Below, piece by piece: positions 29,602 through 38,590 of a DNA stretch of 64,000 bases (position 1 is its first letter; every line of letters begins with the position of its first letter). Origin of the DNA: Rhizobium metallidurans (GTDB lineage: Bacteria > Pseudomonadota > Alphaproteobacteria > Rhizobiales > Rhizobiaceae). The notes below the pieces were generated by a model that was given only the letters and a program-made list of their open reading frames with translations, had not been told where the DNA came from and did no database searches. The stretch spans positions 186,001 to 250,000 of the forward strand of contig NZ_JACIDW010000004.1 of the NCBI RefSeq assembly GCF_014196505.1, given 5' to 3'. The position numbers were made by a program, and so were the translations under genes.

Positions 29602-32600
29602 TCACTTTGTTTTGAGCTGTGCAAGCGCCAATGCCATGGCCTCAGGCGTCAGCGTGTGCACGGAGCCGTTCTCGGTATAGACGAGCATGCAATCGATCCG
29701 TTTGCCGGGATAGAGCGGCGCCATGATCGTCTGGTAGATGGCAAGCTGTGCCCGGTGGGCGAAGGGAATGGCCTCAGCCGTCTCCGGCGGCACGCGATTG
29801 GTCTTGTAATCGAGGATGACCACACGGTCGTCGAGCACCGCCAGCCGGTCGACGCGGCCAGAGACGGCATAGTCGCGCCCGTCGAGCGCAAGCGTTCCCA
29901 TGATCGACACTTCGGCCTGCGCATGCGCCTCGAACACAGGCTGCAGATCTGGCACATCCAATAGTTTCAGAACCGAATCGATCAACCTGTCGCGCTCGTC
30001 CTGCGGCCAGAAACGCGCGGCGCGCTCGGCATAGCGCCTGGCTGCGTCCGGGCGTTCCGCCAGCGGTATCTCGGGTAATGTCTGCAGCATCCGGTGCAAA
30101 AGCCGGCCTTTCTGCAGCGCCCGGTCGGATTTCGGTTTGTCGGTGAAGAGCGGCGAGGCCACGAGAAGATTGTCGGCCTCCTCGTCGATGATCGTTCCGG
30201 CCCCGGAAGGGCTAAGGGGTCGAGGGAGCTTCTTTTGCGGTGGCAGCGGGCGATTGAGGTCGAACGGCAGGGCGTCGCGGGCGGCGGTCTGCTCCACATG
30301 GTCGGCGCGCTCGAACATCCGCTCCATCGTCGGCACGCGCCATTCGACACCCTGCCAGTCGCCATCCGGCCCGGAGAAGGTGGCGGCTTCGACATGCGGA
30401 TGGCTGTCGTCCATCGCAGCCGTTATCATCGCATGCCAGGTGTCGGTATTAAGCCGCACGCCCCTGTAGCCGCAGACGATCAGCTGATCGGCCGCGCGCG
30501 TCATCGCCACGTAGAGAAGCCGGCGATACTCCTCTTCCGCCAGCACCTGGATACGCGCGGCGTCGGCCTGCGTCAGCGAATTGCTGAGATCGCCAAGCGG
30601 CACCCAGACCGGCAGCGGCGGTCGGTCACCGCTTTGCTCGAGTAGCCGCAATTTCGGCATATGCGAATGCGTGAATGCCTTGGAGCCGCCGTCCACCAGA
30701 AACACGATTGGCGCTTCAAGCCCCTTCGAAGCGTGCACGGTCATGATCCGGACTTCGTTGCGACCCTTATCCTGCTCGCGCTTGACGACGGGCGCCTCAA
30801 GCTCGAGCGTCGAGATGAAGGACTGCAGGCCGGGAAGGGCGGCGGTTTCATGATCGAGCGTGAAGGTGAGAAACTCGTCCAGAATGTCGCTCGCCTCGGT
30901 CCCGAGCCGCGCGAGAAATTGGCGTCTCCCGCCATGAACCCCAAGCACCCGGGCATAGAAGTCGTGAACCGGGAGGCTCTTCGATTCCTCGAGAAACAGC
31001 CGCAGCCGAGTAACGACAGCGCCGAGACGCTCATTGCCATCCGCCGCATAGGCCTGCAGATGCGCCCACACGCTTTGGCCGTCGTCACGCAGCGCCGCCA
31101 CCGCGAAGATGTCGTCTTCGCTGAGATCAAAGAGCGGGCTCTTCATGACGGCGGCCAGCGAAAGGTCGTCTTCCGGCAGAAGCAGGAAGCGGCCGAGTGC
31201 GACCAGATCCTGGATCGCGATATGGCTGGTGAGCCGCAATCGGTCGGCGCCGGCAACCGGAATATTGCCGCGTCGCTTCAACGCGCGCGTGAGCGCATTG
31301 ACGAAGGCATCGCGCTTGCGCACCAGGACCAGAATGTCGCCGGCCTCGATCAGCCGCTCCTTGCCCTTCTCGATGATCGTCTTCTTGCCGACCATCATGT
31401 CGATCGTATGCGCCATGCGTCGCGCCAGAATGGCGGCGGGTGCGCTTTCCGGCGTCGCGTCGAACGGCGCCGTCCAGTCCTCGTCCTTGATCGCGACCTC
31501 AGGCGCGATCATCTCCCACAGGTCAACGGCGCCGGGGTGGCCGATACGGTTGGAGCGATGCACCACCGGCTCGCCGACGGCGCTCAGTCCGCGCGCATTG
31601 TCTGGCGGCGTGAAGATGTGGTCGACGGCAGCAAGCACGTCGGAGGTCGATCGGAAAGAGAGCGGCAATCGAACCGAGGAAAAATCCCGGCCGCTCTGCG
31701 ACACACGCTGCCGCGTGCGCCGGCTTTCTTCCGAGAAACGTTCGGGCCGCGCGCCCTGGAACGAATAGATCGACTGCTTCTCGTCACCCACGGCAAACAG
31801 GGTGCGCACTACGTCACGCGCGCTTTCGCCGGAGAAGAAATCCTCCGCCAGCGATTGGATCACGCTCCACTGGATCGGGCTGGTATCCTGCGCCTCATCC
31901 ACGAGAATGTGGTCGATACCCTGATCGAGCTTGTAGTGGATCCACGGCCCGACGTCGCTCTTGTTCAGGAGATCTGCGGTGCGGGTGATCAAATCCTCGA
32001 AGTCGAGCTGGCTTCGTTGCTTCTTCAGGTCGTCATAGTCTCGATTGAGCCTGTCGGCGAGCACAAGGGCGGCGCGCGTCGCGTCGAACATGCGCACGAT
32101 CTTCAGCCGGTCACGGCAGGAGACCACATGCGCACGCGCCGCGGCAATCGCGTCGGCAAGCTCCGGCGCCTGGGCGAGCATCGCCTTCACGGTGAACTGC
32201 CCGTCCGACTTCGGTTCGCCATCCGTTTTCAGGAAGATCTTCTCGAGCGTCGGAATCCGGCGAAGGATATCCGTTTCGCGCACCACGCTCTTCAGCGCGG
32301 AAGCCACGTCCTGCGCCTTGGCGCCGCCCTTGCTGTCGGCGAGCTCCAGATAAAGGCTGAGCGTACCGCCGGCCAAACCGGGCAGCGGCCAGTATTGCCC
32401 GGCGATTGCAAGCTCGGTGTCACCTTCGGAGAGGCCAAGCTCCGCCCGCAAGACATTGTCGAGGCCGTCATTCTGGTCGGCGGCCTGGGTGAATGCCTTG
32501 ATCGCATTGCGGTTGGCGACGATTTCACCAAGCAGCGTTTCCAGCCCGGATTCGTCGCCGAGGTTGAGAACATAGGAGAAGGCGTCCGCGAGCGCCCTGT

Positions 32601-33156
32601 CTTCCTCGGGCGTCGTCGCCGTCAGCAGCGAGCGGCGCGCGTCGGCAAGCAGCGTTGCGGCTGCCCGGTCGTCGAGCACCGAAAAGTGCCCGGCAACGTT
32701 CGCCTCCAGCGGAAACTGGTGCAGCAGCGCTTCGCAGAAGGCGTGGATGGTCTGGATCTTCAGCCCGCCCGGCGTCTCCAGCGCCTTGGCGAAAAGCCGG
32801 CGTGCCTCCGCGAGCTTGAGGACGTCAGGCGGCGTCCCCTCGATCTGGGCAATGCGCTTGCGGAGCTCCTCGTCCGAGAGCACAGCCCACTCGGCCAGCC
32901 GATCGAACACGCGGTTCGACATTTCGGAGGCCGCGGCCTTCGTATAGGTCAGGCACAGGATCGCCGAGGGCCGGGCGCCTGAAAGCAGCAACCGGATCAC
33001 CCGTTGCGTCAGGACGTGCGTCTTTCCCGATCCGGCATTGGCCGAAACCCAGGCCGATCGACGCGGATCGGATGCGATCGATTGCTGCACCGTGGTCCAG
33101 CTGGTCCAGTCCTGCGGGTCGTCGCCCTCAGGCAGTGCCGTTTCGTCACTCATCAT
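29602..33156 (-). CDS. addA: Double-strand break repair helicase-nuclease AddA
   Basis: This is the UvrD-type helicase and nuclease subunit of AddAB, which processes DNA ends for RecA and replaces RecBCD in alphaproteobacteria. About 1184 residues from ATG 33156 (33153 is also an ATG). It shows Walker A ANAGSGKTHVL, motif Ia LTYTKAAASEM, LVDEAQDTSPIQW (motif II), AVGDEKQSIYSFQGARP (III), LSFRST (IV), VRIMTVHASKGLEAPIVFL-like motif V, and a C-terminal RecB-like nuclease motif VILDYKTN. It overlaps the addB end by 11 nt. Confidence 0.96.
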   Translation of the reverse strand: MMSDETALPEGDDPQDWTSWTTVQQSIASDPRRSAWVSANAGSGKTHVLTQRVIRLLLSGARPSAILCLTYTKAAASEMSNRVFDRLAEWAVLSDEELRKRIAQIEGTPPDVLKLAEARRLFAKALETPGGLKIQTIHAFCEALLHQFPLEANVAGHFSVLDDRAAATLLADARRSLLTATTPEEDRALADAFSYVLNLGDESGLETLLGEIVANRNAIKAFTQAADQNDGLDNVLRAELGLSEGDTELAIAGQYWPLPGLAGGTLSLYLELADSKGGAKAQDVASALKSVVRETDILRRIPTLEKIFLKTDGEPKSDGQFTVKAMLAQAPELADAIAAARAHVVSCRDRLKIVRMFDATRAALVLADRLNRDYDDLKKQRSQLDFEDLITRTADLLNKSDVGPWIHYKLDQGIDHILVDEAQDTSPIQWSVIQSLAEDFFSGESARDVVRTLFAVGDEKQSIYSFQGARPERFSEESRRTRQRVSQSGRDFSSVRLPLSFRSTSDVLAAVDHIFTPPDNARGLSAVGEPVVHRSNRIGHPGAVDLWEMIAPEVAIKDEDWTAPFDATPESAPAAILARRMAHTIDMMVGKKTIIEKGKERLIEAGDILVLVRKRDAFVNALTRALKRRGNIPVAGADRLRLTSHIAIQDLVALGRFLLLPEDDLSLAAVMKSPLFDLSEDDIFAVAALRDDGQSVWAHLQAYAADGNERLGAVVTRLRLFLEESKSLPVHDFYARVLGVHGGRRQFLARLGTEASDILDEFLTFTLDHETAALPGLQSFISTLELEAPVVKREQDKGRNEVRIMTVHASKGLEAPIVFLVDGGSKAFTHSHMPKLRLLEQSGDRPPLPVWVPLGDLSNSLTQADAARIQVLAEEEYRRLLYVAMTRAADQLIVCGYRGVRLNTDTWHAMITAAMDDSHPHVEAATFSGPDGDWQGVEWRVPTMERMFERADHVEQTAARDALPFDLNRPLPPQKKLPRPLSPSGAGTIIDEEADNLLVASPLFTDKPKSDRALQKGRLLHRMLQTLPEIPLAERPDAARRYAERAARFWPQDERDRLIDSVLKLLDVPDLQPVFEAHAQAEVSIMGTLALDGRDYAVSGRVDRLAVLDDRVVILDYKTNRVPPETAEAIPFAHRAQLAIYQTIMAPLYPGKRIDCMLVYTENGSVHTLTPEAMALALAQLKTK

Positions 33157-36100
33157 TGCTGGCCTCATCGCTTTCGGCCGTCGACCATTCCGAGACTCGG
33201 GCGAGGTGATCATAATCGCCGCCGAACTCGAATTGCTGGGCGGGAATGAGCCGCGATGTAAAACCCTTCTCGCCGGATTGCAGCAGCGCCACGAATTTCA
33301 CCAGCTGATCGATCGAATCGCCGGCAAGTTCGATCGCCGATTTCGCCTTGTCGCTGCGTGCCGAGAATTCGTTGTTGACGGTATCGACCTGGAACCGGCT
33401 TCCCGGCCGCAGCCTGACATAGAGCAGGTCCTGCGGCACCAGCTTGCCGGCATCCATGAAGCCGCCGGCCTTCAGCACCTCGGCCTCCAGCGCCAGCTGC
33501 GGATCAAGCAGCGATCGCGCTTGCGCGGGCGAGGGGTTGTAGCCCGTCTTGTAGTCGATCAGATCGGCGGAGTGCGGCCCGGTGATGTCGATCCGGTCGG
33601 CGACGCCGCTAAGCCGGATATCGACCTGCTCGAGCTGCATGGCGCCGCGCACTTCCGTCAGCGTCCGCTGAAGCCCCGGCCGCCGCTCCGCTTCCCAGGC
33701 GAGGAAGGAACGCGCCACCTCGCGGAAGCGCGGCCGCCAGACGGCATCGATATGCGCCGGCAGCTGCTCCATGTCGAACAGCTCGGTCAATATCCGCTCC
33801 ATCGCCGCCGTCCCGTCAGGCGTGCCGGCGATGTTGCCCTCGCGCACGAACCTGTCGATGATCTTGTGATAGAGCGTTCCGCGTTCGGCAGCCCCGGGGT
33901 CTCGGTTGAAGGCATCGACGGCGTCGAGCTTCAAAACGCGGCGCGCATAGATCGCATAGGGGTCGCGCCGAAGCCGGCCGACCTCGCTGAACGAGTAAGA
34001 TTTCGGCTGCACCTCGCGTGGCGGTGTTGGGCTCGGTCGTTGCGCCGGCGCTTGCCGCTGACCTTCGTCGAGCAGGCCCGCCCAGTGCACGAACTGCTCT
34101 CCCCGATCCTTCAGCGTGGCTTCGAAATTCTTCCCGCAAAAGGCCATCAGCCGCTGCAGCCAGCGCGAGGCGACTGTGGGCGTCGAGCCTTTGCGCAGCG
34201 CCCTGGTATAAACGAGATGCCGCGTTCCGTTGGCCATCTCGAAGTCGTGCGCCAGCTGGCCGATACGGCGCTCCGGCGGCTCAAGGCCGATCTCGGTCTT
34301 CATCGATCGCGAGATGAAGGGATTGTTGGCCGTCTGCCCCGGCCATGAGCCCTCGTTCAAGCCACCGAGGATCAGCGTGTCGACGCTCTGCAGACGGGCT
34401 TCCAGCGTGCCGAAGATGAACAGTCTCGGATGGCTGAGCGCTTGCGGCTTCACCGCCTGTCCAGCCGAAAGTGCCGCCATGATATCGATCCACTGAGTGC
34501 CGTCCGCCTCGATCTGGCCGTCGGTCCCGATCACCTCGCCAAGCAATGTCGCCAGCGTATCGCCCGCCTCGCCGGACCACAGCCCGGAGAGATCGCCCTT
34601 CTCGTCGCGCGCGACGGCCTCGATGGCGCGGCCGGTGCGATCGGCCCAGTCCGAGAGCGTGAAGCGCGTGGTGAGGCCGAGGCTGCCGGTGTCGTGGCGC
34701 ACGAGAGCGGAAGCGAGCGGCTCGGTTGCCTCGCCGACCCTGCGGGCGAGATCGCGCGCCAGGTCGACCGCGTGGACGGGAAGCGCCTTGCGCCAATGCG
34801 GCGCGTGCCGGTCGAGCGCCTGTTCGGAGAGCTGATGTTCGAGCAGGGGCCCAAGCGCGCTGATATCGACCTCCGCCACGCCGCCACGCAAGGCCAGCAA
34901 TTCGAGCGCCGCCACCGCCTCGGAAAGCGCGCCGCGCTCCAGCCCGAAGCGCGCCAGGGGGTGTTTCAGCAGGCTGACGATCGCCACCGGATCGCCCGGT
35001 CTCAGGGCTGCTTCGAGCAGCAGCTGCAAGAGGGTTCCCTGCCGCATCGCTGCAAGCGGCGTGCCGGCGGAATCGTCGGCGACGATGCCGAAGCGCGAAA
35101 GCTCGGCCATCACGCGGCGGGCAAGATTGCGGTCCGGCGTAATCAGCGCCGCACGGCTTTCGCCATCCTTGCCCGGCTGCTCCAATGCCAGCCGAAGCGC
35201 GATGGCGATCGCCGTCGCCTCTTCACGTTCATTGCCCGCCTCGATCAGCGATACATCGGCGAAAGCCGCCGCGATATCGTTCTCCGAAAGCGTTTCTTTC
35301 CACCGGCTCCAGTCGCTGGTCGCCTCGGATGGAGACAGCGCATGCGAGAGGATTTGCGCGCGGACCGCGAGCGCGTCGCGCGCGCTCGCAAGCGTCGAAA
35401 CATCCTCGCGCGTCAGGCGCAGGTGCTTCAAAAGCTGCGCCAGGCCATATTGCGAATGGCTGCGGCTCGCGGCATCGGCCATGTCGGGGGCGACCATCCG
35501 CCAGTGCTCATCCGGCATGCCGACATCGAGACCCGGCAGCACGATCACGCCCTCGCGCCGCGCCGCCACCGCCGCGATCAGATCGGCCGTCGCCGGCACC
35601 GAGCCGGTCGAGCCGGCGATGATGATTGGGCCGCTTTCCGGCATCGTCGCGATCCGGTTGGCTTCCGCTCTCAGGATCGCGTTGCGGTGCCGCGCAGGCG
35701 AGGACTTGCCGAGTTCGTTCAGGCGTTCCGGCCAGAAGGCGCTGGCGATCTGCAGGAACTCCGCCGTAAGCTGCCACCACAGCGCATGATCCCTCGCGCT
35801 CAGCGTCGCAAGTTCGCTCCAGTCGCGATCCTCGGTCTCGATGGAATCGATCAGCTCGGCCAGGTTCCTGGCAAGCCAGATCGCGTCCGCGGGGCTGGCG
35901 GGTGCGACGAGCGGCGAATCGGAATGGATGCTGCGCACGATGTCAGGCAGCTTGTTGCGCCAGGCGAGGATCAGCCGCGCCAGTTCCAGCAGTCGCGCGG
36001 TGTTGGATAGCGGCTGCGCGAGATCGAGCGTTGCCGGCAGCGCTTCGTCGAAATAGCCGCTGTCGTCATCCGTCTCGCCAAGCGGCCGGATGATGGGCAG

Positions 36101-36325
36101 GATCGCGGAGCGACCGCCGAGCAGGTCGACGAACTCCGAGCGCAGCACGCGCACCGCGCGCCGCGTCGGCAGATAGATCGTCACCTTGGAGAGCGACAGC
36201 GGATCGGCGGGGTCATGCCGGAACAGCGGCGTCAGCCGCCCGTCGCAAAGCGTCTCGGCCAGGGTCGCGAGAAAGGGCAGCCCCGCCGGTATTGTCAGAA
36301 CCCTGGGCTGATGCCGCTCGCTCAT
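33146..36325 (-). CDS. addB: Double-strand break repair protein AddB
   Basis: This is the second subunit of the AddAB helicase-nuclease; it recognises Chi in the family and carries a nuclease domain. The 1059 residues start at ATG 36325 (MSERHQPRVLTIPAG). The inactivated helicase-like N-terminus has VTIYLPTRRAVRVLR and the middle carries GGLNEGSWPGQTANNPFISR. The C-terminal nuclease domain has DLIDYKTG. This is the alphaproteobacterial AddB type. It follows murU by 3 nt and overlaps addA, so the three are co-transcribed. Confidence 0.95.
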   Translation of the reverse strand: MSERHQPRVLTIPAGLPFLATLAETLCDGRLTPLFRHDPADPLSLSKVTIYLPTRRAVRVLRSEFVDLLGGRSAILPIIRPLGETDDDSGYFDEALPATLDLAQPLSNTARLLELARLILAWRNKLPDIVRSIHSDSPLVAPASPADAIWLARNLAELIDSIETEDRDWSELATLSARDHALWWQLTAEFLQIASAFWPERLNELGKSSPARHRNAILRAEANRIATMPESGPIIIAGSTGSVPATADLIAAVAARREGVIVLPGLDVGMPDEHWRMVAPDMADAASRSHSQYGLAQLLKHLRLTREDVSTLASARDALAVRAQILSHALSPSEATSDWSRWKETLSENDIAAAFADVSLIEAGNEREEATAIAIALRLALEQPGKDGESRAALITPDRNLARRVMAELSRFGIVADDSAGTPLAAMRQGTLLQLLLEAALRPGDPVAIVSLLKHPLARFGLERGALSEAVAALELLALRGGVAEVDISALGPLLEHQLSEQALDRHAPHWRKALPVHAVDLARDLARRVGEATEPLASALVRHDTGSLGLTTRFTLSDWADRTGRAIEAVARDEKGDLSGLWSGEAGDTLATLLGEVIGTDGQIEADGTQWIDIMAALSAGQAVKPQALSHPRLFIFGTLEARLQSVDTLILGGLNEGSWPGQTANNPFISRSMKTEIGLEPPERRIGQLAHDFEMANGTRHLVYTRALRKGSTPTVASRWLQRLMAFCGKNFEATLKDRGEQFVHWAGLLDEGQRQAPAQRPSPTPPREVQPKSYSFSEVGRLRRDPYAIYARRVLKLDAVDAFNRDPGAAERGTLYHKIIDRFVREGNIAGTPDGTAAMERILTELFDMEQLPAHIDAVWRPRFREVARSFLAWEAERRPGLQRTLTEVRGAMQLEQVDIRLSGVADRIDITGPHSADLIDYKTGYNPSPAQARSLLDPQLALEAEVLKAGGFMDAGKLVPQDLLYVRLRPGSRFQVDTVNNEFSARSDKAKSAIELAGDSIDQLVKFVALLQSGEKGFTSRLIPAQQFEFGGDYDHLARVSEWSTAESDEASNDE

Positions 36326-36328
36326 CGT

Positions 36329-37060
36329 CTAAGCCATTGCCCGGTAACGCCGGATCGTCTCTTCCGCGTCGCCGATCGCCTCGGGCGTGCCGACGGTCAG
36401 CCAATGTCCCTCGAGCATCATGCCGTAAAGCCGGCCGCGCGCGATCGCCTTGTCGAAATAGATGTTGAGGTTGAAGGCGTCATCAGGCGCGTCGTCGAGA
36501 AACGCTGTCTGCATGGCAATCGCCCCGGCATAGACCACAGGGTCCGGACCGTCGGCGCGAACACGGCTCAGCCGGCCTTTCTCATCGCGGTTGAAGTCGT
36601 TCTTGCCGTTATGCCCGGTCGTGTCTTCGAGATTGACACACAGCATCGCCATGTCCATCCGGTCCGCGTCGAAGAATCCGGCTAAGCGCCTCAGATTGCT
36701 CGGCCGGTCCGGCCGCTCGCCGATCCAGAAGAGATCGGCATTGGTGACGAAAACAGGACCGCGATCGAGCAGTTTCAAGCCCTTCGCCAGGCCGCCGCCG
36801 TTGTTCATCAGGCCGGCACGCTCGTCGGAAATGATGATCTCGAGCGCCTTGTAGCGGCTGAGATGGTCGAGCATCTGGTCGGCATGATGGTGCACGTTGA
36901 CCACCGCCTTCTCGACGCCCGCTTCGGCCAGCGAATCCAGCGCATAGTCGATCATCGCCTTGCCGTCGATTTTCACCAGCGGCTTGGGGATCGTATCGGT
37001 AATCGGGCGCATCCGGGTGCCGAGACCGGCAGCCAGCACCATGGCTTGTTTGATGGTCAT
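36329..37060 (-). CDS. murU: N-acetylmuramate alpha-1-phosphate uridylyltransferase (MurU-like)
   Basis: This is a nucleotidyltransferase that should make UDP-MurNAc from MurNAc-1-phosphate in the peptidoglycan recycling route that bypasses MurA. The 243 residues show the nucleotide-binding MVLAAGLGTRMRPITDTIPKPL, VNVHHHADQM, NNGGGLAKGL and VTNADLFW (metal Asp). The adjacent upstream gene carries an AmgK-type kinase domain, the partner of MurU in Pseudomonas and Caulobacter, which supports this assignment over a generic sugar-1-phosphate transferase. Confidence 0.88.
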   Translation of the reverse strand: MTIKQAMVLAAGLGTRMRPITDTIPKPLVKIDGKAMIDYALDSLAEAGVEKAVVNVHHHADQMLDHLSRYKALEIIISDERAGLMNNGGGLAKGLKLLDRGPVFVTNADLFWIGERPDRPSNLRRLAGFFDADRMDMAMLCVNLEDTTGHNGKNDFNRDEKGRLSRVRADGPDPVVYAGAIAMQTAFLDDAPDDAFNLNIYFDKAIARGRLYGMMLEGHWLTVGTPEAIGDAEETIRRYRAMA

Positions 37061-37072
37061 ATCGTCCGAAAC

Positions 37073-38590
37073 TTATGATTCGCTGGTGACTATTCCAGTC
37101 CTTACGCACCACGCGCGCAAGGGGGCAAGCGTTTCATGCTGAAGCGCCACGCTCAGATAGGAGAGCGTGCGCGGCATGTGCTTCATATAGCCAGGTTTTC
37201 CGTCGCGCCGCATCAGCCGAACCCACAGACCGGCCAGCTTGCAATTGCGCTGCGCCGACATGATCGCCCAGCTTTTCAGGAAGCCCGCCTCGTCGAATCC
37301 GCCCTGCGCGCGGCGCAGCGACAGGTAGTGCTCCATCAGCCGGGCGAAGAGATCGGGCTCGATGGTCACGCGCGCATCCTGGGCAATCGAGGCGAGATCA
37401 TACGCCGTCGGCCCGATCATCGCATCCTGGAAGTCGATCAGGCCGACCCGCCTTACGCCGGTCTCGCCTTCCCGCCAGATGATATTGGGCGAGTGAAAAT
37501 CGCGCAGCAGCAGGTTCTTCTCGGCCGCATCAAGCTGGTCGATCAGCGCGTCCCAGATCGCCAGGTATTCGTTACGCTCCGCATCGGTCACCGGCGCTCC
37601 ATCGCGTTTCCACGGCAGATGCCAGTCGAGCACCAGACGCACTTCCATCTTCATCGCGGTACGGTCGAAATCCGGAATGTGATGCACATGCGCGTCGGTG
37701 ACGCGGATATCCTGCGGGATCGCCTGCGCATGCAGCGCCGCGAGGCATGCGACGCTTTCGAGATAGCGCTCGGCGATCGGCCGGCCGCTCTCGTCGAGAA
37801 CCCCATCGCTGCCGAGATCCTCGATCAGCAGGATTCCCTGCTCGTAATCGACCTCGTCGATCAGCGGGGTCGCGAAGCCGCGTTCGCGCAACACGTCGGC
37901 GATAGCGACGAACGGATAGGCGTTCTCGGCGATGTGCGCCACCTTCGGATAGGGCTTGCCGTCAAGCACCGGCGGGCCTTCCGGCAGTGGCGGCCAGTCC
38001 ATCAGGATCCGGCGCACACCATCGTCTGGATAGATCGCCTCATAGGCCCGAAGCGATGCGTCGCCGGTCAGAAACCGGCGCTTGGCACGCGGGTAGCCGG
38101 CAGCAGAAAGAAAGGCGCGAATGGCAAGAACGCGGTTGATCCGTGCGGCCTGCTTCTCGGGTGCCGCGATTGTCGCCCGGCGTCCAGTGCCCTCATGCGT
38201 CAGCGTCAGCACGATCCGGTCATCCGGCAGCTCGCTCTCGGCCATCTCCGGCCATTCGACTAGACAGATGCCGCTCTGCAGCGCCTCGTCGAAACCGAGC
38301 TCGGTCAGTTCGGCGGCATCGCCCAGCCGGTAGAGATCGAAATGCGCGACGGGAATGCGCAACTCGTAGGATTGCACGAGCGTGAAGGTCGGGCTCGGGA
38401 CTTCGAGCTCCGCGTCATCTGCGATCGCGCGGATCAGCGCCCGCGACAGCGAGGACTTGCCGGCGCCGAGATCGCCCGACAGCGCCAGGCAGTCGCCCGC
38501 CTTCAGCGCCAGCGCAAGGTCCTCGCCGAGACGGTCGGTCGCTGCCTCGTCTTCAAGGAAAAGCGAGATGACAGGCGCGCTTGTCGTCAT
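37073..38590 (-). CDS. TsaE-AmgK fusion: tRNA t6A ATPase domain plus aminoglycoside-phosphotransferase-like sugar kinase
   Basis: This is a two-domain protein of 505 residues from ATG 38590, which overlaps the divL stop as ATGA. Residues 1 to about 150 are TsaE-like: Walker A GDLGAGKS (39-46), SPTFTLVQSYE and FDLYRL, needed for t6A tRNA modification. From about 170 to the end is an APH-type kinase with LLLRDFHSPNII (catalytic loop) and LIDFQD, similar to AmgK, which phosphorylates MurNAc/GlcNAc at the anomeric position. Separate genes encode these domains in many bacteria; the fusion is common in rhizobia. The downstream MurU-like gene supports the kinase assignment. Confidence 0.9.
   Translation of the reverse strand: MTTSAPVISLFLEDEAATDRLGEDLALALKAGDCLALSGDLGAGKSSLSRALIRAIADDAELEVPSPTFTLVQSYELRIPVAHFDLYRLGDAAELTELGFDEALQSGICLVEWPEMAESELPDDRIVLTLTHEGTGRRATIAAPEKQAARINRVLAIRAFLSAAGYPRAKRRFLTGDASLRAYEAIYPDDGVRRILMDWPPLPEGPPVLDGKPYPKVAHIAENAYPFVAIADVLRERGFATPLIDEVDYEQGILLIEDLGSDGVLDESGRPIAERYLESVACLAALHAQAIPQDIRVTDAHVHHIPDFDRTAMKMEVRLVLDWHLPWKRDGAPVTDAERNEYLAIWDALIDQLDAAEKNLLLRDFHSPNIIWREGETGVRRVGLIDFQDAMIGPTAYDLASIAQDARVTIEPDLFARLMEHYLSLRRAQGGFDEAGFLKSWAIMSAQRNCKLAGLWVRLMRRDGKPGYMKHMPRTLSYLSVALQHETLAPLRAWCVRTGIVTSES

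Noticed and set aside
30661..32982. A 773-codon plus-strand frame inside addA
   Set aside because: It mirrors addA codon usage on the opposite strand and has no recognisable domain. The same holds for the long frames opposite divL (38812-41049), hslVU (54715-56889) and parA (980-1948).
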